Translations under genes and position numbers: made by a program
Assembly: GCF_000516985.1 (NCBI RefSeq)
Contig: NW_006917091.1
Coordinates: 3,679,022-3,743,021 of the forward strand
Origin: Pestalotiopsis fici W106-1
Taxonomy: Eukaryota; Ascomycota; Sordariomycetes; Amphisphaeriales; Sporocadaceae
Reading direction: 5' to 3'
DNA length: 64,000 bases
Part shown: one piece after another, positions 21,307-33,421 of the stretch
Position numbering within the stretch: position 1 is the first letter of the stretch
Layout: each line of letters starts with the position of its first letter
Notes under the pieces: model-generated
Database searches by the model: none
Seen by the model: the letters and a program-made list of their open reading frames with translations, nothing else
What the model was told of the DNA's origin: nothing

Positions 21307-23784
21307 ATGTCCGCCACCAACCTCCCCAATGGCGACTCTGCAGCCCACAGGTCCGATGGCCTCGCCAAGGTGAACAGCAATAGCAACAGCGGTAGTGGCC
21401 CGTCGGTCCACGATGCCAGCTCACTCGAAGATGTGCGCGCCTCTCTGGCCGCACTGCATACCCGCGAAGCCGCCATCACTTCTCGATTGAAGAACTTGCT
21501 ATCTTTCCAAGCGGATCTTTCCCGCGAGCTCAGTAGACTCGACATACTGCGAGCCAATCTCGGATCCCAAGTGATAGCTACCCGCTCGATATCAAATGGC
21601 ATGCTGTCGAGCGCCGCCGATACCGCAGGAAGACTCTCGAATAGAGTCAAGGAGCTCGATCTAGAGAAGGACCGAGTACAGCAGACGTTGCAAGTCGTCG
21701 AACAGGTTGCAGAACTCAAGGCATGCGTCCATGGTGTTGTGGGCTCCATGGGAGCACCTCAGGACTGGGAGGCTGCGGCAGGCTACATTGCACGAGCATC
21801 CAAGGTGCCAGAGGCTATCATCCGTGGCGGCTTTGCTGCCAGCATCGTACCCAGTGTCGAGGTTCCTGATGCGCCGTGGGTAACGCTCGAGAATGCCAAG
21901 GAGAGTCTTTGTGGATTGTTCTTGAGAGAATTCGAAAAGGCGGCCAAGGAGGGGGATGGGACCAAGGTCACCCGCTTCTTCAAACTATTTCCATTGATTG
22001 GAAGAGGCGATACGGGATTGGACGTCTATGGGCGATATGTCTGCCAAGGAGTTGCTGGCACGGCCCGGCAGACGCTCAAAGAGGTTCCCGGAGGTCAGGG
22101 CCGGAAAGACGGATTTTTCTACGCCAATGCACTCACCAAATTATTCGAACATATTGCACAGATCGTCGAGGGTCATGGCGGCTTGGTCGAAAGACATTAC
22201 GGTGCAGGACAAATGGTGAAAGTGATTGAAAGATTACAGATGGAGGCAGATGTGCAGGGTGGCATTATACTCGATTCCTGGAGCGATGAGAGGGGCGTGG
22301 ACAGGAGACTCACTGATGTCAAGAGTTACCCGTTCTCCTTTTTGGTTCAGACTTTCGTGCCGTCGTCTAAAGGCCTGGCTGGCACACCCAGGATGAACTC
22401 ACCAGCATTGGGTGGTGGAAATAACAGAACAAGCGAGGACGAAGGCGTCGACATGAAAGAGGTCGACGAGCTGCTCCGGGAAATTGCTGTCATGCTGGGC
22501 AGATGGGCATTATACTCAAGATTCCTTGCAGGAAAATGCCGAGTAAGTTGATTTGGCTGGTGGAGACCCGAATATCAGAAAACTAACATGTTACAGAATC
22601 CCGCCATGGCTGAAGATACCGAACTATCACTTCCCGATCTTTTGACCAACTCAAACTTGGGCAAGAAGGTCTCCGCCAAGCTGAGCACACCATATTCAGT
22701 CATGTCGACCTTCTTTTTCAGGAGATCGGTCGAAAAGGCATTCCAGCTCGACGAATCGCCATCAGGTCTTTCGCTCAGTCAAAGCAAGCCCATTGATGGC
22801 AACCCACCCTACATTATATCAGCCGTCGACGATGTCATGTACATAGTGAGTGCTGTCATCGAAAGATGTATTGCCACCTCACAGCGGGATGTCGTTACTT
22901 CAGTCATCCCGACAGTGAGCAGAGTGCTCAGCGCCGATTTCATTGGCGTTATTCAGAGAAGGATGCAACACGATTGCTACCCCCAAGCAGCCATACAAGG
23001 AGCCCCGCCCCCAGAGGACAAGATCGTTGCATTCATAGTGCTCATCAACAGTCTCGATGTAGCGATCGAGTATCTTGATCGAATTATCACATCGCGTCTT
23101 GGCATATCGACGGACTCTGGAAGCACAGCTGGCTCTAATCCATTGGCTGCCTCTTTCCCATTTGAACACGATGCCGATGCAATCGTCTCTTCGTTGAAGG
23201 GGCTCAACTCGAGTATCTCACTCAAAGCATCCGAACTCCTCAATGAAGGAGTGGCACACCTTTTCTCAAACGTCATGGACAAGCGTCTAAAGTTGGTCAC
23301 CCAGGAGACCTTCCGTGACGCAGATTATAGTCTCACAGAAGACGAGCTGGCCGAGATAGCGCGACAAAATGACGAAGACGAGGAGGACATGCTTGACCAT
23401 GTGCAACGGCAATTTGAGCGCCGATGGCTGGCACTTGTCAAGCCTATTGAACGCATCATGGCACCGAGACCATTCGCCACGCTTATGAACAGGATGGCAA
23501 AGGAGCTTGCTACCATTTTGGAAAGGAGAGTATGGCGATATGCCGGAAAGGCAAACGCCTATGGTGCCATTAGAATGGAGAGAGACTTCACAGGTATTAT
23601 CAGCATTGTAGCCAAGGGTAATTACAGCGTGCGGGACCTGTTCAACAGGGTCAGCCAGATTTTGATGGTTGTTAATATAGAAGATGATGAGTGGGAAGAG
23701 TTGATGGCGGAAGGCGATGACGGCATCGAATGGGTGCTGAGCGAGGACGAGAGAAGAAAGGCCAGGAATCTCGTCAAGGGCTGA
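21307..23784 (+). CDS. COG4: Conserved oligomeric Golgi complex subunit 4
   Basis: Exons 21307-22542 and 22597-23784 give 807 aa (intron 54 bp, CTAAC branch). COG4 is a lobe A subunit of the COG tether, acts in retrograde intra-Golgi traffic and binds Sly1/SNAREs. Seen: N-terminal coiled coil (about 40-150, with 'LHTREAAITSRLKNLLSFQADLSRELSRLD' over several heptads), then 'VARASKVPEAI'-like text, 'FFKLFPLIGRGDTGLDVYGRYVCQG', 'FYANALTKLFEHIAQIVE', and the C-terminal helical bundle with the 'ERRVWRYAGKANAYGAIRMERD' region. The chosen ATG is the first of the main frame after the short promoter and gives the usual N-terminus. Confidence 0.92.
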
Positions 23785-24238
23785 GCCGCAAATTTTATCT
23801 CTATAGAAGATAAAAACGTGGTCAAAAACAAGTAACAAATGCCTAGGAATGCATTGTGTTGTCTTTACGAAGTGATTGCTTGCTTGGGTTTTAGGCTGGG
23901 GCACACAGTGCTCTTTTTTAATGTACGATAGATACCACAAGATGATTGTCAAGCAATAAGTAATCTTGCATACTGCAGATGATGCAAACCACATGATCTT
24001 GAAGATCTAGAGCAATAGTCCTGTATCCTGAACATGGATGGGTGATACATAATAGTATAATCCAATCGAGGTCCCATTTTTGTACTAGCTTGTCTTTATG
24101 CAGCTTCTAGCCGCAACGTTGTACTTACCTACGGGCCAGCAGGAATCTTTTCTGATTCTTGAAAACACACACGCGACAAGACGACCACGCCAATCGCAAC
24201 CTCTATCAATATTCCGACTCTATAGAGGTTCTTAAACC
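23785..24238. other. Intergenic COG4 to THO7
   Basis: 454 bp containing the COG4 3' flank (AT-rich) and the THO7 promoter. No motif I would defend. Confidence 0.35.
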
Positions 24239-25381
24239 ATGGCGTCAAACCAGTATGCCTTGCTCGACGATGCAGAGGAGAACGAGCTCCATCACCAACG
24301 CCTTCTTCCTCTCGAGACGCGCCCGTTCCTGCGCCTGACCAAACGCCTGCTCGCCCCCGGCTCCCTCACAAATCCAAACATCTTCAAGCTGCCGACACCT
24401 CCACCCGACAATGCCGCAGAAGAAAAGGCCGAAGATGCGGCACCGCCGAAACCCGAAAAGCTGGCGGCCGATCTCCGGGAGCTGCGAGAGGACGTCCTGT
24501 TTGACTTCCAGGCCTTTGACGTGGTGATTGACCGGTTGCAATTCCTAGCGACGCAGAACGCGGCGGAGCGGGAGCGCTACGCCCACGACCGGGGCCGGAT
24601 CCTCGACACGATGGAGTCGGTGCGGCAGTCCAACGCGGCGCTGCGGGCGCAGCTCGACGAGGCGCGGGCGACGCTGGCGCAGCGCAAGAAGTTCGACGAG
24701 CTCGCCGACAAGATCACGGGGAACCGCATGCTGCGGCCCCGCGAGGAGCAGCGCGCCAACATCGACAAGCTGACCGAGGAGTGCGAGGAGCTCCAGCGCG
24801 AGAGCGAGACGTATGGTGGAACTTGGCGCGAGCGCAAGGAGCAGTTTGACAAGCTGGTCGACGAGGGCGTCAACCTGCGCAAGATGATCCGCGACGAGCA
24901 GGAAGAGGTCGAGAGAAGGGAGGGCATGGATGAGGATGCCGGCGAGGACGATGGTGCGGCTGCCGATACGCCTGCCAAGGGAAGCCAGAGCGGTAATGCC
25001 ACTCCGGCACCACGCAGCGAGGGAGGTGCCACGCCATTGCGTCCTGGCAGCAGTAGTGGTCGAACACCGGCACCCGAGGACGGTTCAAATGCTGCCGGTG
25101 ACAGCCTGAAGCCCAAGCCAGAGCCGTCGGGCACTTTCTCCATGGGAGCAAGCCAGGCACCGACACCGAGGGCCGACAGTGTGGCAGGCACACCAGCTGC
25201 GGACAGCCAGGCTGCCAAGGACGAGCCGGAAGATGGTGAGGATATCGAGATGGGCGATTCGGCACAGGCTGGTGATACACCGATGGCAGAGGGCAACACC
25301 GAGGACACTCGCGATGCGCCAACACCACGGATCACTGTGGATGCTCCGGCTGGCAATGACGACAAGATGGACACTACATGA
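24239..25381 (+). CDS. THO complex subunit 7 family protein
   Basis: Single exon, 380 aa. THO couples transcription elongation to mRNA packaging and export (TREX). Seen: 'LRLTKRLLAPGSL' near residue 32, a long coiled coil from about 75 to 230 (with 'FDFQAFDVVIDRLQFLATQNAAERERY' and 'KKFDELADKITGNRMLRPREEQ'), and a disordered acidic tail of about 150 aa with repeated TP and GD-rich motifs. The central segment is the THOC7/Mft1-like family hallmark. The tail is longer than in animals, as is common in filamentous fungi. Coding GC is high (24.4-25.0 kb), which creates long antisense open frames that I treat as shadows. Confidence 0.88.
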   Translation: MASNQYALLDDAEENELHHQRLLPLETRPFLRLTKRLLAPGSLTNPNIFKLPTPPPDNAAEEKAEDAAPPKPEKLAADLRELREDVLFDFQAFDVVIDRLQFLATQNAAERERYAHDRGRILDTMESVRQSNAALRAQLDEARATLAQRKKFDELADKITGNRMLRPREEQRANIDKLTEECEELQRESETYGGTWRERKEQFDKLVDEGVNLRKMIRDEQEEVERREGMDEDAGEDDGAAADTPAKGSQSGNATPAPRSEGGATPLRPGSSSGRTPAPEDGSNAAGDSLKPKPEPSGTFSMGASQAPTPRADSVAGTPAADSQAAKDEPEDGEDIEMGDSAQAGDTPMAEGNTEDTRDAPTPRITVDAPAGNDDKMDTT

Positions 25382-25666
25382 GGGCCACAGAGGTCTGGCT
25401 GATAATGAGAAAAAGGAGTTATGGCTTGCAACATTATACCCAAATCAGCGGTTAGACATTCAATGAAAGACTAGCAATCTTGATAAGACATCTTTCTCTC
25501 TTGCGATTTTGTTCTTATGGAATCTAGCCCTATTGTGAAGGTTTATTTCTCGTGACCGATGCTCAAGGTGGTATCATTTTCGGGTGTCGTCTCTTTCGTT
25601 ATCATACACGTCTGTTTCCTCTCTTTTCCACTGCTCCAAGCGACCGTCTTCCAATGTAAGTCCACC

Positions 25667-26161
25667 TCAAGCCTCCTCCTTGGGCGCACTGGCGAGCACC
25701 TCCTTTGCCTTGGTCAACTCGTCCTGGTTTGCATCTTGGGCGCCCTCGGCCGTGGCGATTTGCTCCTCGAGCCGCTGGGTGGCCTCGAATATGCGTTGCT
25801 TCAGGGGTCCAAAGACGGCCTTTGTCTCCTCCATTGCTTTTTGCTGTGCGGTGAAAAGTCCCATGAATTAGTCATCTGTATCTAGCAGCAAGAGATTTCG
25901 AGGTAGCTGGACTGTGTCATGCCCAGAAAAGTGAAGGCCTTCCCGTAACTCAAGGTGTCCCAGGCAGGAGAGATTTAAGCTCACCTCTTGCTTCAGCATA
26001 AATTCGGCATTGCTGTCCGTGTCGCTGCCATTCTTGATGTCGGCGTCGAGCTTCTCAATGCGAGCATTCTGCGAGGAGAGCTCCTTTTGGTAGTACTTTT
26101 CTTCCGTAACCAGGCGCGAGACAGCCTGGGTCGCGATCTTGAGTGGTGATGGGGCCGGCAT
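25667..26161 (-). CDS. RBL2: Tubulin-specific chaperone A (cofactor A)
   Basis: Exons 25985-26161 and 25667-25843 (intron 25844-25984, 141 bp) give 117 aa. It binds beta-tubulin after its release from the chaperonin and feeds it to the tubulin-folding pathway. Seen: 'KIATQAVSRLVTEEKYYQKEL', 'MLKQE-QKAMEETKAVFGPL' across the splice, and 'AKEVLASA' near the end: the three-helix TBCA fold at its usual length. The join CAAGAG/CAAAAAGC keeps frame and family sequence. The start is the first ATG after a stop-rich leader. Confidence 0.92.
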
Positions 26162-27468
26162 TTTCGTGTGCGGGTTTTAGGTATCAGTTTATGAGCGTTG
26201 TTTCTCGAGTGGTAGCAAAGACCTTGGGCAGCGATTGGGTGGTTCAGAGGTTTGAATTTGCGACTCGTGGTTGACTTCGAGAATACCTAACAATGGACAA
26301 AATGCTGGTGCCTGGGCCGAGAGGTTCCACTGCCTGTTTGTCAACAGCAGCTTTCCCTTGGAGGGGTTGGCGGGGTAAGCAAGGGGTTATCGATATCACT
26401 GCCAGGTTACCGCGTATAGTAGCAGCATTATACTGGACTACCACAAGAAGCCTAACCCATGATTATTCTCATTTCCATATTGACTCAAAACCAGGCACAA
26501 TCAAATAGACTGTTGGACAATACAAGCCAGAAAGTCAAGGTCTAATTCCTCGCTTGTTTGCACTAAAATTGCGAATGCAAGGTCGGATTTTCATGTCTAA
26601 TTAGTAATGACATTTATAGTTCAAGAATATCAGATTTCAATGTATTCTAGAGTCTGCAATTTGATAAGCGAGAAACTCGGGTGATTTCACTTGTAACGAC
26701 CCTGGTAAAGATGTTATTCTCAACATGGATGTACATCTCTCAAGTCGCCTTCTTTTCCACCTGGCTTGCTTTTCCGTGCCCTTCCACATGACTCTATTTC
26801 TAAGGCCAGCGCGGAGTTGAATGGTCAACCCAACTGCGTCTCCGGAACGTGTCTTCAACTATGACCAATAGGGTCGGTGGTGGCAATTTATGCTTGACAC
26901 TAGAGTGAGAGAGAGTGATGAATGGAACTGATATCTTATCTTTCCCACTTTTGAGCTTGATTTATCTTCTGGATTTTTTGCCCTCGGGTGAATGGTATTT
27001 TCACAAGGCCTGACCAGCACGAACGCACAAAATCGCAATAACTCGCAAAGGCTTTGGTTCTTTATGGTGAATCATCTTCTGTTCCCAGGATGAGATGAAT
27101 TGCTAAAGGGTTTAGAAAATCGTCTATAACCATCAATCAATCATATGTTATTAAGGAAGAGATTATGTGTGAAACGCTGCCTTAATTTCACATTGATTAT
27201 TAACTCTACAACAGCATTTTCATACAGTTACAGGCATGCCCTATTGCCACAGCCAAGACCAGCTGAGAACGTAAAAAATCCCATCATGGCAAGTTTGTGT
27301 TTGGCGAGTGGAAGCTATAGACCATTGCATATCATAACATACAGTGCGACCCTATAAGGGGCCTCGATCGGTCATGACCAATGGCCAAAACACCACCTCT
27401 GACTTTAGTAACATACAGGAAGCCATACATTGGCTCGTTCTTCATGATGTAACCGACTTTTCATGGAA
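26162..27468. other. 1.3 kb intergenic stretch
   Basis: 5' flank of cofactor A and 3' flank of the dynamin-like gene. The DNA is AT-rich from 26500 to 27350 with no coding signal, repeat or RNA gene that I can support. Confidence 0.4.
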
Positions 27469-30400
27469 TCAAGGATTTCGACCTTGGCCTCGCCCTGTCC
27501 AGCCACCAGAACCATTTGGAGTCGAACATGACTGGCTGTTAGCAGGGTGTGTGTTGGCAGCTGAAGCTGAAGGTGGTGGATTAGTGCCAAAACTACCAGC
27601 ACCGAAAAAGGTAATCTGTTGACCAGTAGGGCCAAAACCACTGCCAAAACGACGGTTTTGTGCGTAATCGGCTAGACGCAGCTCCTCGGCGGACCACTTC
27701 TTGTAGGGCTCCTGGAAGAGAATGCTCTGATACGAATTCTGGGCAAGACCAGCGATAGACTCTTTTTCCAGTGTGGGCGAGAACGCGGTGGTTGCGGTTC
27801 CAGGAGCATCACCAACCGGGGCTCCCAGGGCTGTGTTTGCAGGTGCGTTGAATGCATTGCCCGAGCCAAACGATGTAGTCGTGCCGCCGCCGCCGAAAAG
27901 ACCACCGCCTGTAGTTCCCGTCGTGGACGCGCCGAAGGCAGGCTTATTTTGGGTACTAGAAGTACGATCACCAAATAAGGTAGTCGTCAAACTGGAAACA
28001 GCATCAATGGAGGTGGTTAAGGATGATTGCTTATTGCCAGGAAACAAGCTCGCCGTTGAAGTTGTCGGATTGACAGCAGGACTACTCTTGACTGAAGGTG
28101 ATTGAAGAGGATCCCGACCCGCTAATTTGGACGACACTGTTTCGCTTTTCGATTTCAACGATCCCATCGATTTTCTAGAGGCTTTGGTGTTACGTCCTGT
28201 GTCTGCGATGATGGATATGGCTTATCAGCACTCCTGGTATGTCGCTCTAACAGCCGACGGTGACTTACCTTTCTCCCAAAGACTTTGACGCTGGAGCTGA
28301 CGCTGATGGTGCTGATGAAGCTTGACCAAACGCCTTATCTCGCTGAGGCACTCTTCAAGTGCATTCTTCTTCGCTGAAAACGCTGCCCGATCTTCCGTGA
28401 TCTCTACGCTCTCTCCTGCAATGCACTCAATCTGAGAATCATTTAGAGTGCTGACCCGGCCAGGGCTGAACAAGTCGGGAAGCCTGGAAACCAGACAGGC
28501 TTCGATAACAAGGTCACCAAAATCATCTATGACCCTTTTCAACGCGACCTAAACAATATCAGTTCCCGGGGTCAAACTTATGGAAACCTCGAACGGGAGA
28601 GGGAGGGGGACACACCTTGTAATATGCCAACATGATATCAGTAGCTCTAGAACTTGCAAATATTTCCATATCGGCTTCAGTGTCTCGTTCAACAAGGATG
28701 TTGATTAGCGAATCAACTGTCAATCCCTGCTGCAGGATCCCGTTGGCATCGCTATAACGCTGTAGACGCGCTCTCATCTTCTCACGAACCCGCTGATTTT
28801 GTGCCCTCTGCACATTCTCGATGAGGTAGTGGTTATAGGTGATTGGATGTCCTGAGGTGTGTGAGGCAAGAATTTCTGACATTTTCTTATTCAGAGTATC
28901 TTTCAGTTGATCCAACTCTGGAGCTATGAGTTCCTGCCACAACTTGGATCTGGTATCGAAATCGACAACATGACTCAGGACTGCGTCAATAGTGCAGCTG
29001 GCGGCGTCGAGGATTTTCTCCGAATAGCGGCTGAGAATACCTTGCCAAGGTTTGGACTGCTGTTGGAAGAGAGCTCCGATGATGGCTGGGTTGAAGGTAC
29101 CAGGAAGCTCGCAACCCCTCGAGGCTCTCATAAGACTCTGTACCTGCTTGAGGTAATCAGCTCTCAGGATCTCTCGAGAACCTCCTTCACGATGTCTATC
29201 AACAACTTGCTTTGCATGGCCATCTACGCGCATGGCTTCTGCAAATTCAGCGAGGGTACTCTGAAGCACTGCCCGAAACCTTTTCATGCCGCCTTCGGGC
29301 TCAAAAGCACTACCAAAGAATTCGTTGTTGTAGGTACCAGTGATCGAGTCTTTGATTATCGTGGCGAAGTGGTAGCTGGATTGTAGGAGGTAATTACGCT
29401 GCTCTGAGATGGTATTTCTTGAGGTGCCCAGTTTTTCCAGGTCAAAAGAGCATTCTTTGAGCTCGGTCTCGACACTATGGAGTAATGCTGGCAGCTCTTC
29501 CAGAATGTGACTGGTCAAGACCTCACTTAGCCGAGACCGCAAAGCAGTGACGCCTTTATTCTTTCTCGCCACGGCGGCCCATACACCCTGGGAGAAGAAT
29601 AAATCCTCAGCCTGGTCTCGTTCTCCATTCGTAGAATCACGAGACTTGTAGTCTCGATTGCGCAAAACGTGCCAACCGAGACGAAAATGCACGTCACGGT
29701 TCTGGGCGAGTTCGTGATAGGCTCGCTCACTATCAGAACCAACGTCGAGTGTGTCTGGTTTTGTGATAAGTCCAATAGTTCTGACTCCGTGAACATTAAT
29801 CTTCCGTGCCAGTTGTGTGACTTCTTGGAGGGCAAAGTCGCTCTTGGCCGAAACCACTGCGAGGATGATGCTAAGAGAGTTGGTCATGTAGGACTGAACG
29901 ATTCTGTTGACAATCTCTGCATCGTCTGCCGTCTGGTCCTTGTTTCCTGCCCTGAAGAGGCCGGGCAAGTCCACAATCGTCAAGTTCGGCTGTGTTGGCC
30001 CGCTGATTTCGATGCGTAGGACATCTGAACTGAAACGCTTGGAATGGTCATCAAGTCTCATGATCTCCTTAGCGCTCTCGATCAAACGTCCAATGTCGAT
30101 CTCCTTGGTGGAGTCAGTTTTCTGAAATTCCCTGAGACGGGATTTTTCCTCGTCTGTACGGTCGCTGCCTGGTTGAATGGTGATCTTGCAAGTCTCAATT
30201 ACTCCAGTAACGTGCCTGAGAATGAGTTCGGTAGCGAATCTGGTGCACTGCAAAATCTGAAGTTAGTAACCTGCTTTGAAGGTCTCTTGAACGGATTCAA
30301 ATATTTGTGCGTGGCACAGAGCGTAAAAGTTAGTCGCGTGATCATGGAATATTGCTTACCAAGTTGTCCTTCATTGGGAAGGACATGTTCGAAACAGCCT

Positions 30401-30575
30401 GCAGGACCGAGCTCTTGCCGCTCGACTGGTCTCCGCAAACCACAATCTGTGGCAGGTCTACATATTGGCTGATACCCTTCGAACGGAGCTTGTCGATAGT
30501 ATCGAGTAGGGCTTTATGGTCCTTGGACTGAAGCGCTGCCACTGCCGTGGCTGTCTTCTCCTTTTCACTACCCAT
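27469..30575 (-). CDS. Dynamin-like (Mx-type) GTPase with FG-repeat, Nup98-like tail
   Basis: Exons 30360-30575, 28616-30247, 28269-28548 and 27469-28202 give 953 aa. GTPase motifs are present: G1 GDQSSGKSS (residues 48-56), 'LCTRFATELILR' switch region, G3 DLPG and G4 TKPD. They are followed by the stalk and a GED-like segment in exon 3 ('VALKRVIDDFGDLVIEA'). The family is the fungal Mx/dynamin-like group: no PH or proline-rich domain. Exon 4 (residues 711-953) is Ser/Thr/Gly-rich with eight FG dipeptides (GLFGGGG, TSFGSG, FFGAGSFG and others) and the motif 'WSAEELRLADYAQNRRFG', which resembles the EELRL-x-DY segment next to the GLEBS region of Nup98-type nucleoporins. Introns are 112, 67 and 66 bp. 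The last acceptor is a tandem pair 6 nt apart. The cellular site is inferred, not shown. Confidence 0.85.
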
Positions 30576-31591
30576 GTTGTTGCGTGGAACGAATCAACGC
30601 AATTTGGGATCTGGGCGCACAAGAAGAAGTGAGGTAAATTGGTGGTGTCGAAAGAATTGCCAAGATGAAAATTATTTTCGTTGCCTGCCAAATGGAAAGG
30701 GGCCAAATGGCATCAGGCAGTCACGCAGACACTAAGCACTTTGGTTATTCCAATGGAGTAAACAAATACAAATAGAACATTGAATCGTGGTCACTGCACC
30801 TCAACATAATCACCCCGCATACTTGAGCTCCTATTTCTCTTATGCCGTGGAATTCCATTCTTACTTTGGCAAAGAAATTGAACTGTTACCGAACAAGATT
30901 TTCTGTGTAGTGTTATTTTCATCAGCAGAGAGCAACGGATTAAGACTTGCTGCTAGCATCGTCCCGGGCATGTTTAGGCCTGGGATGATGGATTGCATGT
31001 GGCTGGGTAGCTGTTCATTAAATGTCTGCTCTCGAAATGCTACTCATCAAAATATTTCTTTTCATGCGGTCCAGAAAAAATGCCTTGAAAGGACGAGCGC
31101 TAACCAGAACGTTGTTTCCAAAATAACGATGCAGGCAGCTATCTAGAAATGGCTGTCGGACGACAAACACCAAAGTTGATTCGGCCCGCAAATAGAAAAT
31201 CAATCCGTCGGAGTCTCAGTGGCCCGATGAGGTACTTTTCGACAGACGCGTATGGACAAATATGGCGCAAGGTCATGCAATGAACTGTCGCTTCTCTCAT
31301 TTCGTCGGCGAAAGTGGGTAAATGAAGCCTGTTTGCATTGCATACTGTCCCGACGGTTTGGGTATGCGGATAGTAGGGCGCCTAACTCTGCTTCGTGACT
31401 GGCCAGTCATGGACCCCATTATGCACGTTGGACCGTTGGCAGAAGATAGTCTTTTTATTCTGTAGCAAACTGTATTTATTCGTCTACACAAGGAACCATC
31501 ATCTTCTTGCGTGTTAAATCGAGAGACCCAGTCGGTCGGAACCGCCAAACCGCGGCAACGAGTTTCTCTCTTTCGTCGTCTACACTCAAAT
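30576..31591. other. Divergent promoter region dynamin-like / methyltransferase
   Basis: About 1 kb between divergent genes. CT-rich leader (TTTCTCTCTTTCGTCGTC) just before 31592. No gene or repeat recognised. Confidence 0.35.
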
Positions 31592-33421
31592 ATGGAGACC
31601 AACTACCCGGAAATTACAGATGATAGCGATAACCATTCGTCGGCGGCATGGTCCTACGCGGACTCGTCTCCCGAGCCGAATAGCTTCGTCGTCGGGCCGG
31701 ATCTGCTTCCCTACCCGGCAAACCCAATGTCCGTACCCGCTTATGTGTTCCCATCCGAGTTGATCTCAGCGGTACGACGATCACAGCAGACCTATAGAGG
31801 TGCAGTAGAGAATACGTCTGCAACACCCTGGATGAATTTCATGTCGCAAGGCGCTTGGAATGAAGCGAATCCTCCAATCGGTCATGTCCCACGCTACTCG
31901 ACAGAATCTCGAGGCATACAGTCGTGGTATACTACTCAAGCTCCACCGGCGTACAACATATACTCTCAAAACCCTATAAATAATGCTATATCCCTGCCGG
32001 GTCGAAATATGGGGCCGTGGAATGTGCAGCCTAGTCCTGGAGCGAATTCGCTGGCGTTCGCAGCTTCAAGCTCGGTACCGATCTCGTCCGTACAGTCCCC
32101 ATTTCACTCTTCAGAGGCCAGCTGGCTCCGAGAAGTCGACGGTGCTTTTGACCGAAACCCAGATGGTTCATCAATACACGAAACCGGGTCCATCTACTTG
32201 GCCGAGAACGAAAGATACTATCATCGGTACAACGAAGGATCCTACTGGTTTCCAAACGATGCCGTGAGTTCAGTCAGATAGAACTGTCTTTCTTCTCCTT
32301 CTTCTTCTTCCTCCTCCTCCTCCTCCTCCCCCTTCACACTCCGTTTCGAAATTCTTGACATTCTCGCTTTCTTTGGAAACACTTGCTAAACAAATGTGAT
32401 TTCAACATAGGAAGAACAAGACCGTCTCGACTTCCAACATGCCATGTTCCGCATCATGACGGGCGACAAATTGGCCCTGGCTCCCGTGAAAGCCCCAAGC
32501 AACGTGATGGACGTCGGCACAGGCACGGGAATCTGGGCGATCGAATTCGGTAACAGCTCGCCAACCAACGCGCCCGCCTCTTTCTCTCTGCGCATGTGAA
32601 CTAACATTTCGCAGCCAAGGAAAATCCAGACTCCCAAGTCTACGGTATGGATCTCTCCGCCATACAACCGGCCGAACACGGGGCACCCAATTGTAGCTTC
32701 GAAGTAGACGATGCCGAAGAAGAATGGGCCGGCTATCCCATGTTCGACTATGTCCATTTACGATTTGTCAATGTATGCTTTTACAATCCCAAAGCCGTCA
32801 TGGACCATGCCTGTAAGTACCATGACACATATGACAACGAATCAGAAGCCTAATATTCATTAGTTAGAAATCTCAATCCCGGCGGCTGGATCGAATACCA
32901 AGATTACGACCCCGAATTTAAACAAGCAAACCCGCATTACAAAGGCATGGCGCTGATCAGATGGTATCAAATGGCGATACGAGGAGCTTTGATGAAGGGA
33001 AGGAATATATTGATCGCGCGGCAGTACAAGCAAATGATGCAGGAAATTGGGTGTGAGTATTTCTAGGAACACTAGTGATAACATGGACTTGCACTAATTG
33101 GACGGACAGTTGTGGATGTGCACGAGGAAAACATTCAGGTACCGGTTGGCAAGTGGATGGACGACCAACGTATGAAGACGGTGGGGCAATACATGCACAG
33201 AAATGTATTGGATGGTCTTCGAGGCCCGTATTGGAAGATGATGAGGGCAGCAGGATTGTCTCCTCAGGAAATCGACGCGTTTATAGCCGAGGTCAGATCT
33301 GAGCTGAGTGACGAAAAGAACAATAGTTATTGTCGGATGTAAGTGTTAAGCCCATGGGCCTGAGTAGGAATACTGCTAATATTTGATGTCCAGGATAATA
33401 ATTTGGGGTCGGAAGCCATAA
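31592..33421 (+). CDS. LaeA-like SAM-dependent methyltransferase
   Basis: Six exons: 31592-32263, 32411-32549, 32615-32812, 32864-33052, 33110-33338 and 33394-33421, giving 484 aa. Residues 1-205 are a low-complexity Ser/Pro/Asn-rich extension. The enzyme part begins at 'YYHRYNEGSYWFPNDAEEQD', then 'RLDFQHAMF', SAM motif I VMDVGTGTG (256-264) with GIWAIEF, 'GMDLSAIQP', 'LNPGGWIEYQDYD', and a C-terminal 'SYCRMIIIWGRKP'. This layout is that of LaeA and the Llm family, regulators of secondary metabolism and development; whether this is LaeA itself or a paralogue cannot be settled here, though the divergent text favours a paralogue. Exon 1 starts at the first ATG in frame. No biosynthetic cluster is adjacent. 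Confidence 0.85.
32288..32332 (+). repeat. Pyrimidine microsatellite (TTC/TCC)n in intron 1
   Basis: CTT repeats pass into six or more TCC repeats inside the first methyltransferase intron (32264-32410). It is far upstream of the acceptor and probably variable between strains. Confidence 0.85.

Noticed and set aside
23287..23994. 235-codon open frame antisense to COG4
   Set aside because: Sequence is a shadow of the clearly coding plus strand, with no domain or start context.
24577..25443. 288-codon open frame antisense to THO7
   Set aside because: Caused by GC-rich codon bias of the real gene; composition is low-complexity Ser/Pro/Ala.
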